From positions 152,004 through 216,003 of the forward strand of contig VZQC01005084.1 in assembly GCA_009823505.1 (NCBI GenBank): a stretch of 64,000 bases of DNA, given 5' to 3'. This document shows, piece after piece, positions 24,119 through 35,511 of this stretch (position 1 is its first letter; each line of letters starts with the position of its first letter). Made by a program: the position numbers and the translations under genes. A model generated the notes under the pieces. The model was not told the DNA's origin and did no database searches. It was given only the letters and a program-made list of their open reading frames with translations. This DNA comes from Rhizomys pruinosus. Lineage: Eukaryota > Chordata > Mammalia > Rodentia > Spalacidae.

Positions 24119-24595
24119 TGTTAGTCAGGGTTCTCTAAAGAAACAGAAGCAACAGGATGAATATATAGCTATATACAAATTTATTGATTTGCTCACGTGA
24201 CAGAGCTCAAGGAGTCCAACAGTAGCCGCCCTGCACTGGAGAGGCTGAGAATCCAGGGAACTGCTCAGTCCGCAAGGCTGGATGTCTCAGTAGTCCCAAT
24301 CTGGTGCTGAAGGCCCGATGGATTCCAGGAGATCTGCCAGTCTCAGAACACGCTGGGATGCAAAGGGTTGATCACAGCAGCAAGACAAACTCACCAGTGA
24401 TAGAGAGGCAAGCCACAGGAAAAAAAGGGACCAGCTCCCTCTGCCATGGCCTTTAATACTGCCTGCCGGTATTAAAGAAGGTAACGCCCACATTTGGGGT
24501 GGGCCATCTGGGTTGAGGTAGTCCAATCCGAAGATCCTTTTTCTCTTATTTGTTCCTTAGTCCAGTCAAGTTGACACCCAGGATTAACCATCACA
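24119..24595 (-). mobile_element. 5' LTR of the ERVL-type provirus
   Basis: A 477-bp LTR that on the minus strand begins TGTGATGGTTAATCCTGG, close to the MLT2/HERV-L LTR start as I recall it, and ends CCTGACTAACA on the internal side. It is the longer of the two LTRs. Confidence 0.85.
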
Positions 24596-24792
24596 ATGAG
24601 TGTTTTACCTGCATATATGTTAGGGCACCCAGGCACGCATTGCCCACGGGGGCCAGAAGCAGGCATCAGATCATCTGGAACTGGAGTTATGAATGACTGT
24701 TAGCTACCATCAGGATGCTGCGAACTGATCCTGGGTCCCCTGCAAGAGCAGGGGGATCTTAACTGCTGGCTGGGCCACCTCTCCAGCCCCAT
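24596..24792 (-). mobile_element. Half of the B2-type SINE split by the ERVL provirus
   Basis: Minus-strand SINE body running to the terminal CTCTCCAGCCCC head. Its missing A-rich tail part is at about 18,005-18,050, on the other side of the provirus, and the two are joined by the ATGAG target duplication. Confidence 0.8.
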
Positions 24793-25324
24793 GTTTCTGT
24801 GTTTTGTTTTGCTTGTTTCATTGGATTCTTGAGATAGGGTTTTGCTAAATAGCTCTTGTCCTCAAACTCACTTGTAGATCAGGTTGGCTAGGGATAGCCT
24901 CCTATGCCCGCAACCAACTCACAAGTACTAGGATTAGAGTACCACCATGTCCAGCTTGGTTTAAAATTTTTGACTACTTTAAAAAAAAAAAAGACTTTGG
25001 TTTTGCCTGTTATTTTTAAATAACTTTTTGTTCATTTGTCTGCCTATATAGTTTAGGTTGGTCTCAAACATACAATCTACCTGAGCCACAGAAGTGCAAC
25101 CAGAGAGTCAAACCAAAAACAAACCAACAAAGCAGTTTCAACACACAGCACTGGCCAAGTGGATTCCCCTTTTCCTCATCTCATGAGAAATAGATGAGTA
25201 TAATTAAGCTGCTTTTGTTCCAAGTTTCAGAGTTTACTTTGCTGAGAATAATTAGGTAGGTGTCTTGGACAGATATGCTGAGTGGGTTTCTGTTTTGTTT
25301 TGTTTTTAGTTAAAATGGACTCAC

Positions 25325-25406
25325 CTGCAGAGACTGAAGGAATGGTACCCAAACTTCACAGGGCAGTTCACTTTCAGACACTGAAAGCAGTAATTCAAAA
25401 CAACTC
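25325..25406 (-). CDS. RLF: RLF exon 3
   Basis: An 82-bp exon between a TTGTAG acceptor and a GTGAGT donor. The first base completes the leucine codon split with exon 2. The next 27 codons read SCFELLLSVSESELPCEVWV and on to FLQSLQ, matching the conserved RLF N-terminal domain. It leaves the frame in phase 0. The intron to exon 2 is 2.5 kb. Confidence 0.94.
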
Positions 25407-25573
25407 CTACAACACAAATAATTAAGTAAGTACAGAGGCGGTTATAGTAGTAATCAAGTAAAGCATGAAAGCATTACTTATTTTATACCTGTTTAAACTA
25501 TTTTAAATATTTTTACTCTAAAATTTTCCTTCAAGTTGTTGTATTGTTTTCAACTTTAAAAAAGGGGGATGAG

Positions 25574-25780
25574 GGGGCTGGAGAGATGGCTCAGCAGTTA
25601 AGGGGACTTGGCTACTCCTATAGAGAACCTGAGTTCAGTTCCTAGCACCCATATGATGGCTAATGACCATCCATAACTTCCGTTCCAGGAGATTTGATGC
25701 CCTTTTCTGACACTGCATGAAACAGGTGCACTTACATACATATACCTGTACATATAAAATCAAAAGCTAAATGTTTAAAA
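25574..25780 (+). mobile_element. B2-like SINE, older
   Basis: 'gggggctggagagatggctc' head, degenerate body; lies 170 bp upstream of RLF exon 3 on the gene strand. Confidence 0.8.
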
Positions 25781-25834
25781 CAAAGGGGAAAAAGGGGGCC
25801 CATGAGACTTTTAAGTTTCCAATGTTGCTTTAAT

Positions 25835-26200
25835 ACTTTTTTTTGCGGGGGGAGGGGGTCTTTTTGAGGCAGGGTCTCCCTTAGTCCCAGCTGGCCTGGA
25901 GTTCACTATGTATACCAGGCTGGCCTTGAACTCACAGAGATCTGCCTGCCTCTGCCTCCTGAGTGTTGGGGTTAAAGGGGTGTGCCACCACGCCTGGCTT
26001 GCTTTAATAGATTTTATAAATATATGGACTATTAAAAAAATGTTTTGGTCTTTTTGATACAGGGTATCCCTGCAGCCCAAGCTGGCCTGGAACTCTGGAA
26101 CTCAGTATGTAGATCAGACTGGCCAAGATCTTACAGATATCTGCTTGCCTCTGCCTCCCAAGGGCTGGGATTAAAGGCAAGCACAACCACACCCAGCAAG
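25835..26200 (-). mobile_element. Two minus-strand B1 SINEs
   Basis: Copies at about 25,835-26,005 and 26,030-26,200. Confidence 0.85.
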
Positions 26201-26228
26201 AATATGGGCTTTTTAAAAGGGTCATATC

Positions 26229-26850
26229 TGGGACTGGAGAGATAGCCCAGAGGCTCCAACACTTGCTGCTCCTGCAGAAGACCTGGGTTTGGTTCCCAGC
26301 AATGACACCAGATAGCTCATAACCAACCATCTGTAACTCCAGTTCCAGAAGATGACACCCTCTCCTGGCCTCTGAGGGCAATGCACATACAGTGGTGCAT
26401 TTATATACATCTAGACAAAGTACTCATACACATTTTATATATAATAAATAAGATATATAAAAACTTGAATCAAGAACAGATCACAGAACCACCTTTGGTC
26501 TCTACTCAGGAGGCAGAGGCAGGCCATCTCTGTGCGGTCCAGGCTAGTTGGGGATATAGGAAGACCCAGCCTCAAAAGACAAACAAAATAAAGCAAAACA
26601 ACAAAACCACTGCTCAGCATGTTAAGAACACTGGCTGCAGCTGGCCAGGAAGGAAGACTGGTTGCTCTTCCAGAGGACCTAGTTTGGTTCCCAACACCCA
26701 CAAGGCAGCTAATACCCATCTGTAACTGCAGTTACAGGTGATCTGATGCCCTCTTCAGGACTCCACAGGCATTGCATGTATGTGGTAGAGTTACCTGTAG
26801 GCAAGATACTCATAACAGAAAATTTCAAAAAAGAAAAAGCAACAACAACA
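26229..26850 (+). mobile_element. Old B2-like and B1 fragments in series
   Basis: B2-like at about 26,229-26,450, short B1 remnant at about 26,490-26,585, and another B2-like at about 26,612-26,850 with a CAA-repeat tail. Confidence 0.65.
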
Positions 26851-27294
26851 ACAACAACAAAAAACCCTTAAAATACCAACCAGGCAACATCTCTGTAAAT
26901 CTTACCCTGTGGAGACTAGGATAAGAACAGAAAGGGACTTGGTAGGCAGAACAATCAGATTATACAGCTGGGAATTGCTACTGCTCCACAAAGGTATGAT
27001 GTCAGATACTTTAGCTTTGGCAAACAGAAAACAGGTCAAGTAGACAAAAGTAAAATTAATTGAAATCATTCTACTAAACAGTGCAGAGTCTCAACAGGGT
27101 AATGCCAGTCTAAACCCGAATAGCTGTTGGAGTTTTTCAATTTGCAGGTGAACAAGTATGTTAAAGGTATAATTTTGTCTATTAGGAAACCTAATATTAA
27201 AACAGCTAACAACTATGGACTCAGGGAGGTAATCTTATGTCATACTAATATTTTGTGCTCAGAAAAGTTTTCTTAGTTCAAATCATGCAACTGA

Positions 27295-27718
27295 GATGAA
27301 TTTCACAGGTCTTGATTAGTTCTCATTGCCATGTTGGTTAGACTGAGATTCCAAGGAGATGGGCACAACACACCCGGGTGTATGTGTGAGGGCATTTCCA
27401 GAGAGCATTAATCAAGGTGAAGGCTTTCCCTTCACCTTGGGCAGCACCATCCAAAAGGCTGGGGTCCAGAATGGAAGAAAAGGTGAAAAGAGAAAGCCAG
27501 TCGGATGGTGGAAGGTGGAAGGCGGATGGCGGAAGGTGGGCAGAATTCTCACTGCCTCCTGCTTCCTGCTATGCACTGCTCTCTGTGCCAGGCCCTCCAT
27601 GCCATGATGGACTAAAGCCTCTGAAACTAAGCCAAATAAATGCTGCCTTCCTTAATTAGTTCTTTCTGGTTTCTGGTCACAGTGACAGAGAAAAACAAAC
27701 CATCATACTTGTGATTGC
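27295..27718 (+). mobile_element. ERVL-related solo LTR
   Basis: About 420 bp with the familiar rodent LTR features: a 'gtgagggcatttccagagag' block, a 'gggcagcaccatcc' block, 'catgatggactaaagc', then AATAAA at 27,635 and an end 'tggtcacagtgacagag'. It lies in RLF intron 2 antisense to the gene. Confidence 0.6.
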
Positions 27719-27952
27719 AGGCTTGAACAAGAAAACACTCTAGAGACAGCTAAAGATTTGGTTTAGCTAGAGCTTCCCTTGGACTATATCTCCTGGGAAC
27801 TTGACAATAGAGGCTCGGGGCAGAGGAAATGTCATTAAAGTATGATTCTACTGGTTCTCTGAAGAATGAATAAGGCTGCTGTGAAGAGAAGTCAAGCAAA
27901 CATCACAATACTCAATCTTTAAGAGTGTACATTTTAAGTGCTTAAAACTTAC

Positions 27953-28107
27953 AGTACTAATCTGCCAAGCACTAAGAGGACATCTTCACATTCAGTAGTT
28001 AAAAATGGACGTGCGCTGGCAAAGCTCTGGATGGCAAGTCGGTACACTTCCAGAAGATACACAATATGTTCCGATGCATTCTTGTTGCTTGCATATTGCA
28101 ATAAGGT
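27953..28107 (-). CDS. RLF: RLF exon 2
   Basis: A 155-bp internal exon with a polypyrimidine tract and CAG acceptor at 28,108-28,110 and donor GTAAGT at 27,952-27,947. It encodes TLLQYASNKNASEHIVYLLE followed by VYRLAIQSFA and a segment ending GRLV plus two bases of a leucine codon. This is the alpha-helical N-terminal region shared by RLF and ZNF292, before the zinc fingers. Phase is 0 in and 2 out, and exon 3 supplies the missing base. The coding frame has no stop or frameshift. It is separated from exon 1 by a 26.5-kb intron. Confidence 0.95.
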
Positions 28108-28702
28108 CTGAAAAAAATTTTAATTATTTTAAACAAATAAAAACGAAACAGATTCTTTGTTCTCAAATACACAGAGCCTTCCTTTCTTCCTAAGAGTCAT
28201 CTACTTCCTCTTTTAGAATTCTGGTTTGTGGAGTGGATTCTATTTTCACTGACTAACTGTGTCTGTTGAGTTAAAGAAAAGGCAGAACTGCTCTTCTAAC
28301 ATGGGAATTATCCACAATAATTCTAAGGTTAAAGGGTAAAGCCATAAAATGCCTATAGTTAGTTGGTCTCCCTGTAGTTCTAGAATTAACTCTGAAATTC
28401 AATATCAAATTTGATTAATGTTAAATGGGGAACAGGAAAGGAGGTTAAGAGGAGGGAGAGAAAAAAGATGGAGAGAAGGGCTTATTCCTGAGTATGGTAT
28501 CAGTTCTAGGACTCCATAAAATCCATCATTTTTTATGCCCATAAAGAACTGGTGAGAATCAGGCTTGGTGGTATATACTTATAACCCTAACACCTGGGAA
28601 GCTGAGGCAAGAAGATGGTTAAGTCTGAAGCCACTTGGGCTATATAGCGAGTGCCAGGATAACCTATGCTACAGTACTGAGGCTTGAAAATAAATAAATA
28701 AT

Positions 28703-28830
28703 GGAGCTGGAGAGATGGCTCAGTGGTTAAGAGCTCTGACTGCTCTTGCATAGGACCCGGGTTCAATTCCCAGCACCCCGTCTTTAAGCGGGCACGGTGG
28801 CAAAAAAATAAAAATAAATAAATAAATAGG
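28703..28830 (+). mobile_element. Truncated B2-like SINE
   Basis: Good head 'ggagctggagagatggctc' but the body stops at 'ccagcaccccgtc', and a short B1 start then joins an AAAT tail. Confidence 0.7.
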
Positions 28831-28889
28831 TTTTCAGGGATTAATTTATACTTAAGTTATAAAAGTTGACTGAACATTTTAAAAGTAAT

Positions 28890-29028
28890 TGTTTAAGGCG
28901 GGGAGTGGTGGCACATGTCTTTACTCCTAGCACTTGGGGGGCAGAGGAGGAGAATCTCTGTGAGTTCAAGGCCAGCCTGGTCTACATAGTGAGTTTCAGG
29001 CCAGTAGGGAAATCCTGCCTCAAAAAAA
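28890..29028 (+). mobile_element. B1 SINE
   Basis: 'ggcggggagtggtggcacat' head; the tail is converted into the ATGG microsatellite. Confidence 0.85.
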
Positions 29029-29105
29029 TGGATGGATGGATGGATGGATGGATGGATGGATGGATGGATGGATGGATGGAGATAGACAGACAGACAGACA
29101 AGATA
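29029..29105. repeat. (ATGG)n and (GACA)n compound microsatellite
   Basis: About 13 ATGG units followed by GACA units at the tail of a B1 element. Confidence 0.95.
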
Positions 29106-29109
29106 GATT

Positions 29110-29588
29110 AAAGGACAAGTGTCTGTTTATTCATTACAATATTCACTATAAGGAAGAATCATGTCACACAGGGCTCCTCAGCCCCCAAACTATAGCATCT
29201 GAGAAGTTATCTTGTCAGGAGCCTGATGAATTACTTGTATCATATCACTAAGGAATGATGGTAGGAAAGCTAATTTTCTCCATAAACTGCCAAATTCTTG
29301 TCTGAGAACTCTTTTTCTTTTGTCTGAGAACTATTTACAGGCTCAAAGAAACGTTCTCCCTCCTGTTAATACATTTCTTTCTTCAGAAATCTGAGTATCC
29401 TTTTGACTTAGGCAAATAGTGTATAGCTTAGCAACCTGGGACTCCACTTGGATTGTGCACATACCTCTGTTTGAACAAAGCAGGTGACAACCTAAGACCC
29501 TCCCATGCATCAAGCTGTACATATACACCCATTCCAAACAATGAAATAAGTTTCTCCTCCTCTGACCACCATCAACAACTCCCTTTTC
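29110..29588. other. Unassigned intron 1 sequence left of the solo LTR
   Basis: About 480 bp with no clear SINE or exon. It may be part of an older LTR element. Confidence 0.35.
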
Positions 29589-29594
29589 GTGGAC

Positions 29595-30059
29595 TGTGGG
29601 GCTGCTGACCCTGCAACAACAGAGCTGTGGGACTGAGAGTCCGATGGCCAAATACACAACTGCCAATGGACCTGAAGAGCCAGCTGTGGGGTTGATGGCC
29701 CCACAACCAAGCAAGAACAGTAACAGCCTGGGGATCACGTCAAGTTGTGCAAATCCACAAAATCTGTTTATTCTATATAACAGGGAGTTTATATAGGTTT
29801 GGGGCGGGCACCTGCTACACTGTATGACATCACCTCCCAGGGGCCAATCTTAGACCTCCACACCATCAGGCATCATCCCAGCTCCTGGGGCATATTCAGA
29901 AAAGGGGTGTGCTGACAAGCAAGCCGACACCTGACTTCTCAGCACATGCTAGCTGTAAACAGAGGGTGCCCTGCATCTTTCGTTCCACCTAGTGTGCTAA
30001 GCAGACTAGTATCCTGCACACGCTCAAGATACATCTGAGTCCAGAACTGCTGTCCCACA
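29595..30059 (-). mobile_element. Solo LTR, ERV2 (ERVK/IAP-like) type
   Basis: A 465-bp LTR with inverted ends TGTGGG/CCCACA and flanking direct repeats GTGGAC and GTGGAT, i.e. a 6-bp duplication with one change. On the minus strand a TATATAAA-like box and AATAAA polyadenylation signal occur near 29,777-29,795. No internal retroviral sequence adjoins, so it is solo. It shares sequence with the LTR at 62,891-63,238. Confidence 0.8.
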
Positions 30060-30294
30060 GTGGATATTTTCTATTCAAACATATTTCTGTATATATCAAG
30101 GATCAAGTGACAGGTGGCTAGTCTGGCCCTAGACTGGTTTTGAGTACATAAGCAGTAAGGCAAACTGTCCTCTGAGTTTAGCTTTTTAGAAGAATCCCCT
30201 ATTTACCATCTTATACATAAACTGGAGTATATGGTTAAAATCAAATCATTACCAGAAGGAACAACTCAAGTCTGTCAATGAAAAAAAGAGTAAC

Positions 30295-30405
30295 CCACCA
30301 GGCATGGTGGCCCATGCTTTTGATCCCAGCACTTGGGAGGCAGAGGCAGGTGGATCTCTGTGAGTTCAAGGCTAGCCTGGTCTACATTGCATACACCAAA
30401 CCCAG
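30295..30405 (+). mobile_element. B1 SINE, 3' truncated
   Basis: 'accaggcatggtggcccatg' head, ending at 'tctacattgc'. Confidence 0.8.
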
Positions 30406-30634
30406 TTAACCCAAAATTTTTTTTTAGAAAACTAAAAATAGACATGCAAGGAACTTTCTACAGCTTTAGTTTTCACTTAACATGGCTACTAGGAGCTAGG
30501 TGTGATGGTGCACAACTATAATGTCCAGGGGAAGGAGGTAGGAGGTGGCAAGAGCACCCGGTTAAAGGTTTTGACTACACAACCTGGGCTACATGGTGCC
30601 TAGCCTCAAACCAAGAAAAAAACCAAAATCATCA

Positions 30635-30950
30635 ACAAAGTAATTTTTGTTTTGGTCTTTTCCAGACAGGGTCTCCCTCCTGTAGCCCCAGCTGTCCTGG
30701 AACTCACTCTGTAGACCAGGCTGGCCTCGAACTCACAAAGATCCACCTGCCTCAACCTCCTGAGTGCTAGGATTAAAGGCATGCACCACCACACCCGGCT
30801 TGATAGTGCACATCTTTAATCCCAGCACTCAGTAGGTAGAGCAGGTGGATCTCTGAGTTCAAGACCAGCCTGGTCTAAATAGCTCCATCCAGGACAGCTG
30901 GGGCTACAAGAGGGAGATGCTGTCTCAAAAAGACCACCTAAAAAAAGAGA
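30635..30950. mobile_element. Head-to-head B1 pair
   Basis: Minus-strand B1 (about 30,635-30,800) directly joined to a plus-strand B1 (about 30,795-30,950). Transcripts could fold into a long hairpin. Confidence 0.85.
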
Positions 30951-31199
30951 GAGAGAAAGGACAGACCTAATAGGTTATCTTAAGGCCACTACTGATAGCC
31001 ACTACCTTATTACAAAACAAATATTTCATAGTTTTTATTTTTTTAGCAACATTCATTTAGTCAATTTTACATAACTGTAAAAGGTAGCTGAAATAAATAA
31101 ATTCATAATGAAGAGCAATTTGTCAATATGTTCTGGCTTTCACTTGTAGAAATTTCATTGTCAATTCCCTCTCTGATTTTGAGTGTATAGTAGGGCAAA

Positions 31200-31231
31200 G
31201 GAGAGAGATAGAGACAGAGAGAGAGAGAGAC
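31200..31231. repeat. Interrupted (GA)n microsatellite
   Basis: GAGA-type run with GATA and GACA interruptions. Confidence 0.85.
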
Positions 31232-31753
31232 ATTGATTTGTTTTTATCTTGTGGTGGTTGAGAACAAAAGAGGAAGAGGCTGGCAGCACAATATTCTGTT
31301 CACGGGCATGCCCTCAATAACATAAATTCCTCTACTAATCCCTATACTTTAGAGATTTCATCACATTCTAATAAGCACCACAGGCTGGTAACTAGGCATT
31401 CTCACCTGGAAATTCGGAAAACATCCAACTAACGGCAGCATGTACAGTTTCTCTCTTTCTGGGGCTTGATATCAAATTTCTTTTTATAACTCAATATCTC
31501 ACTATATGAATCTACCATAGACAAATAGGATTTGTCTGCCTACAGTTTTGATATATTCCATAGTTTTTAATGTGTATAACTTAATTCATGCACAAGAATT
31601 TAGATTATGAATGGCTAAAAATATTATTCTGGACAATCCTAAGTAAAACTGGCTTGTAGTTAAAGTTAATAATAGACCTGAAATTCTACTGCCTACTATT
31701 TTTACTATACCTTTCCATATTTATATATATTTAGATATACAAATGCCTAACAA

Positions 31754-32011
31754 GGGCTGGAGAGATGGCCTAGCGGTTGAGGGCGCCGACCACTCTTGCA
31801 GAGGACCCGGGTTCGATCCCCAGCACCCACATGGCGGCCGAGAGCCGTCTGAAACTCCAATTCCAGGAGAACTCCAGTTCCAGGGGAATCCGAGACCATC
31901 TTCTGACCTCTGCAGCATTGCACGACACGGGTGCACAGACTTGCATGCAGACAGTACATTCATACACATACAGAAATAAATAAAAATTAATAAAAAAAGA
32001 AAAAGAAAAAA
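31754..32011 (+). mobile_element. B2-like SINE, long form, young
   Basis: Perfect 13-bp duplication AAATGCCTAACAA at 31,741-31,753 and 32,012-32,024. A-box and B-box match consensus. Confidence 0.94.
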
Positions 32012-32352
32012 AAATGCCTAACAATATGTTATACAACTATCAACAGTGTCAATACAGTAATTTGATATGGAAGTTTATTAAGCAACAGGATACAACACAG
32101 GTGGATGTGTTGTAACACCTAAGTTTAAGCACATCCTATGGTTTTCACACAGTGATGAAAGTGCCTAACCACACATTTTCCATATATCTCTGTTCCTAGA
32201 TTGATTGGGTGTTTGATCACTAGGCTCCACTCCTCCCTACCCTCCTTTTCATGTGTGATGCTTGAGATGAGCCCAAGGCTTCAAGCACAGTAGGGCCTGG
32301 CTAGCAGCTGGCTGCTTACACTGAAGAAGTGGCTAATTAAAACCCTATTGCT

Positions 32353-32599
32353 GGGCTGGAGAGATAGCCTAGCGGTTAAGAGCACCGACGCTCTTGCAGA
32401 GGACCCGGGTTCGATCCCCAGCACCCACATGGCGGCTAAGAACCGTCTGTAACTCCAATTCCAGGAGAACTCCAGTTCCAGGGGAATCCAAGACCCTCTT
32501 CTGACCTCCGCGGCATTGCACGACACGGGTGCACAGACCTGCATGCAGACAGTACATTCATTACACATTACAAAAATAAAAAAAAAAAAAAAAAAAAAA
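32353..32599 (+). mobile_element. B2-like SINE, long form, young
   Basis: Duplication AAACCCTATTGCT flanks it; long uninterrupted poly(A). Confidence 0.93.
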
Positions 32600-32960
32600 A
32601 AACCCTATTGCTGCACTCTGTGCTGCTACGGAACTACAACAGACTTTCTATATTACATACAGAACTTTTTTATTTTATTTCTGTGACATGATCTGTAGTC
32701 AGCCTCAAACTCTCTATACAGGCAAGGATGACCTTGAATTTCTGATCCTCCTACCTCTACCTCCAAAGTGTTGGAATTGTATACAGGCTGTGCCATCGTG
32801 CCCATGCCCGGTTTTTGTTTTTTTTTTTAAGGGGGGGGGGCTCAAACTCATGACTTTTATGCATAGTAGGAAAGCACGCTCACCCTCTACAGTTGATTTC
32901 TTTGAAGTCAGAAAATTGACTTTTTGTCACTCCATCTACCACCAATGACCCTCAGCTCAT

Positions 32961-33210
32961 TTTTTTAATTAATTTTATTTATTTCTGTATGTGTATGAAT
33001 GTACTGTCTGCATGTAGGTTTGTGCACCCGTGTCGTGCAATGCCGCGGATGGTCAGAAGAGGGTCTCGGATTCCCCTGGAACTGGAGTTCTCCTGGAATT
33101 GGAGTTTCAGAACGGTTCTCAGCCGCCATGTGGGTGCTGGGGATCGAACCCGGGTCTCTGCAAAAAGCGGTCGGCCCTCTTAACTGCTAGGCCATTCTCT
33201 CCAGCCCCCC
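32961..33210 (-). mobile_element. B2-like SINE, long form
   Basis: Near-consensus with single-base indels; imperfect target copies around 'tcagctcatttttt'. Confidence 0.87.
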
Positions 33211-33242
33211 GTTCAGCCATTTTTTTTAAAACATAGAAAATA

Positions 33243-33508
33243 GGGCTGGAGAGATGGCCTAGCGGTAAGAGCGCCGACCCGCTCTTGCAGAGGACCCGGG
33301 TTCAATCCCCAGCACCCACATGGCGGCCGAGAACCGTCTGAAAACTCCAATTCCAGGAGGAACTCCAGTTCCGGGGGGTCCGAGACCCTCTTCTGACCTT
33401 CCCAGCATTGATGACACGGCGTGCACAGACTTTACTGCAGACAGTACATTCATACACTACGGAAATAAATAAAAATAATAAAAAAAATTAAAAAAAAAAA
33501 AAAAAAAC
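33243..33508 (+). mobile_element. B2-like SINE, long form, indel-rich
   Basis: Opposite in orientation to the copy 30 bp to its left. At least eight one-base gains or losses against its siblings. Confidence 0.87.
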
Positions 33509-33827
33509 AAGCAATAGTTATGACTCCAAGTCATAAAGAGTAAACATTGGACGGAGGATTTGAATTGGGGTCATCTGGCTCCAAAGCCATTCTTAATCAC
33601 TATTCTGTCTTTTCAGAATATACAATTCTGTAACTTTTAATAAGTATGTTTTCAAATTCTGCTTCTTCTTCCTAAACATTAATCTAACATCTTAAAGCAA
33701 TGGGACCACTATCATCATTTGGTACCCTTCCTGAAGTTTATAACATCCAATTTCCATTCTAGAGTCTGTACTCCTGGGGAATGTTTCCAGCAATGCTGAG
33801 GAGTGACACCTGTGCTACTTTACAAAG

Positions 33828-34017
33828 CTGGTGCTGGTAATGTGGCTCAGTTGGCAGGGTCTGCTTAGTATGCACAAAGTTCTGAGTTCAATCCTCATCA
33901 CCATGTGAACTGAACATGGTGTCACAGGCCTGTCATCCCAGCACTTGAAAAGTGGCAGCAGAAGGATTAGGAGTTCAAGGTCATCTGGAGGCCAGCCTCA
34001 GCTACTTGAGTCCATAT
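33828..34017 (+). mobile_element. B4-like SINE (ID + B1)
   Basis: ID-like half 'aatgtggctcagttggcagg' followed by a B1-like half; ends in the GT microsatellite. Confidence 0.7.
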
Positions 34018-34025
34018 TGTGTGTG

Positions 34026-34062
<37 letters not shown>
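34018..34062. repeat. (GT)n microsatellite
   Basis: About 22 GT units with one GC interruption, at the end of a B4-type SINE. Confidence 0.95.
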
Positions 34063-34065
<3 letters not shown>

Positions 34066-34206
34066 CATTTTGAGACAGGGTCCCTGTAGCCCCAGCTGTC
34101 CTGGAACTCACTATGCAGCCCAAGTTGGCCATGAACTCACAGAGATCCACCTGCCTCTGCCTCCCAACTGCTGGGATTAAAGGTGTGCCCCACCACACCC
34201 AGCTAC
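34062..34206 (-). mobile_element. B1 SINE
   Basis: 'ttttgagacagggtccctgt' to 'cccagcta'. Confidence 0.85.
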
Positions 34207-34449
34207 ACTAAGGTGATTTTAAACACTAAGTCTTATGTTTGTACTGCTGCCGTGCCCCCAAGTCAAACTTTCTATGCTAAGGCAGTTTCAGGAAGTCAGA
34301 AACACGACTTGTTACTCCATCTATCTATAATTTCTCATCCATGCTAATTAAATTACATTGGATTCATTTCATCATTCCCACCTACCAAGATTATTTTTAG
34401 AAACTGATTCTGTCATAGGTATAGCTATGCTTTCTAGTTTCATTTCATG

Positions 34450-34775
34450 TGCTTTTTTTTTTTCCTTTTTGAGACAGGGTTTCCCTGTAGCCCCAGCCGA
34501 CCTGGAATTACTTTGTAGACCAGGCTGGCCTTGACCTCCCAAGTGCTGGGATTAAAGGCGTGCCTCACCACGCCAGGCTCAAGTGCCATTTTTATTTTTA
34601 TTTTTTAATTTTAATTTTTTATTTTTTTGGTCTTTTCGAGACAGGGCCTCCCTGTAGCCCCAGCTGTCCTGGAACTCACTCTGTAGACCAGGCTGGCCTT
34701 GAACTCACAAAGATCCACCTGCCTCTGCCTCCCGAGTGCTAGGATTAAAGGCGTGCGTCACCACGCCCGGCCACT
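34450..34775 (-). mobile_element. Two minus-strand B1 SINEs
   Basis: Copies at about 34,450-34,580 (internally deleted) and 34,595-34,775 (near consensus, CpG-rich head). Confidence 0.87.
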
Positions 34776-34889
34776 GATACAATTTTTTAATCTTTGAGAG
34801 TCATATGAACCAAAGGAACATGGCAGGCTAAAATGAATTCTTACTATACTTGTTACTTACCATACTTAAATAATTTCAACAAGCATAAA

Positions 34890-34985
34890 AAGATCCTTCA
34901 ATAGGAAAAGACAGTCTTTTCATTAAACAGTTCTAGGAAAACCAGATATTCATATGCAAAAGAATAAAAAAATGTTAAAGAAAAA
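34890..34985 (+). mobile_element. Old L1 ORF2 fragment, second copy
   Basis: The stretch 'agacagtcttttcattaaac' and 'gaaaaccagatattcatatg' matches the same L1 region as the fragment at 35,640-35,700, so the two are non-collinear and independent or rearranged. Confidence 0.55.
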
Positions 34986-35142
34986 GCTAGGCAGGGTGCT
35001 ACACGTCTTTAATCTTAGCACTCGGTAGGCAGAGGCAGGTGGATCTTTGTAAATTCAAGGCCAGCCTGGTCTACAGAGTGAGTTCCAGGACAGCTGGGGC
35101 TACAGGAAGACCTGATCTCCAAAAAGACAAAATAAGAAATAC
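34986..35142 (+). mobile_element. B1 SINE
   Basis: 'taggcagggtgctacacgtc' to the AAAAAGACAAAATAAG tail. Confidence 0.85.
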
Positions 35143-35149
35143 AAAAAAA

Positions 35150-35374
35150 GGGGCTGGAGAGATGGCCTAGCAGTTAAGAGCACCAACTGCTCTTGCAAAG
35201 GACCCAGGTTCGATCCCCAGTACCCACATGGCGGCTGAGAACCATCTTTAACTCCAGTTCCAGGGGAATCCAAAGCCCTCTTCTGACCTCCACGGCACTG
35301 CATGACATGGGTACACAAACCTACATGCAGACAGTACATTCACACACATTAAAAAATGAATAAAATTTAAAAAA
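35150..35374 (+). mobile_element. B2-like SINE, short form
   Basis: No internal duplication; flanked by GAAATACAAAAAAAG / GGAATACAAAAAAAG. Confidence 0.9.
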
Positions 35375-35511
35375 GGAATACAAAAAAAGACCAAGAAAAA
35401 TTTAAAACTTAACTCCATAACTCCCCAGTCTCCAGCCCTTGGCAATAATACCACTCTCCCTGCTTCTACGTACAATATTGCTTTCATATTTTATTTGGGG
35501 GTGAACAAAAA

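Larger units (their letters stand above)
18051..24595 (-). mobile_element. ERVL-type endogenous retrovirus, decayed provirus with two LTRs
   Basis: A 6.5-kb provirus lies in RLF intron 3 in the same orientation as the gene. In minus-strand order it has a 5' LTR, a leucine-tRNA-type primer-binding site, gag, protease, reverse transcriptase, RNase H, integrase, and then a dUTPase domain after integrase, which is the arrangement known for HERV-L and MERV-L. I see no env. A 5-bp duplication ATGAG flanks it (18,046-18,050 and 24,596-24,600), as expected for this class. All reading frames are broken by stops and frameshifts, so it is not coding-competent. It inserted into an older B2-type SINE whose two halves remain on either side. 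Confidence 0.9.

Noticed and set aside
31770..32036. Repeated 60-90 residue open frames of near-identical sequence on both strands across the window
   Set aside because: They are translations of B2-like SINE copies, not genes.
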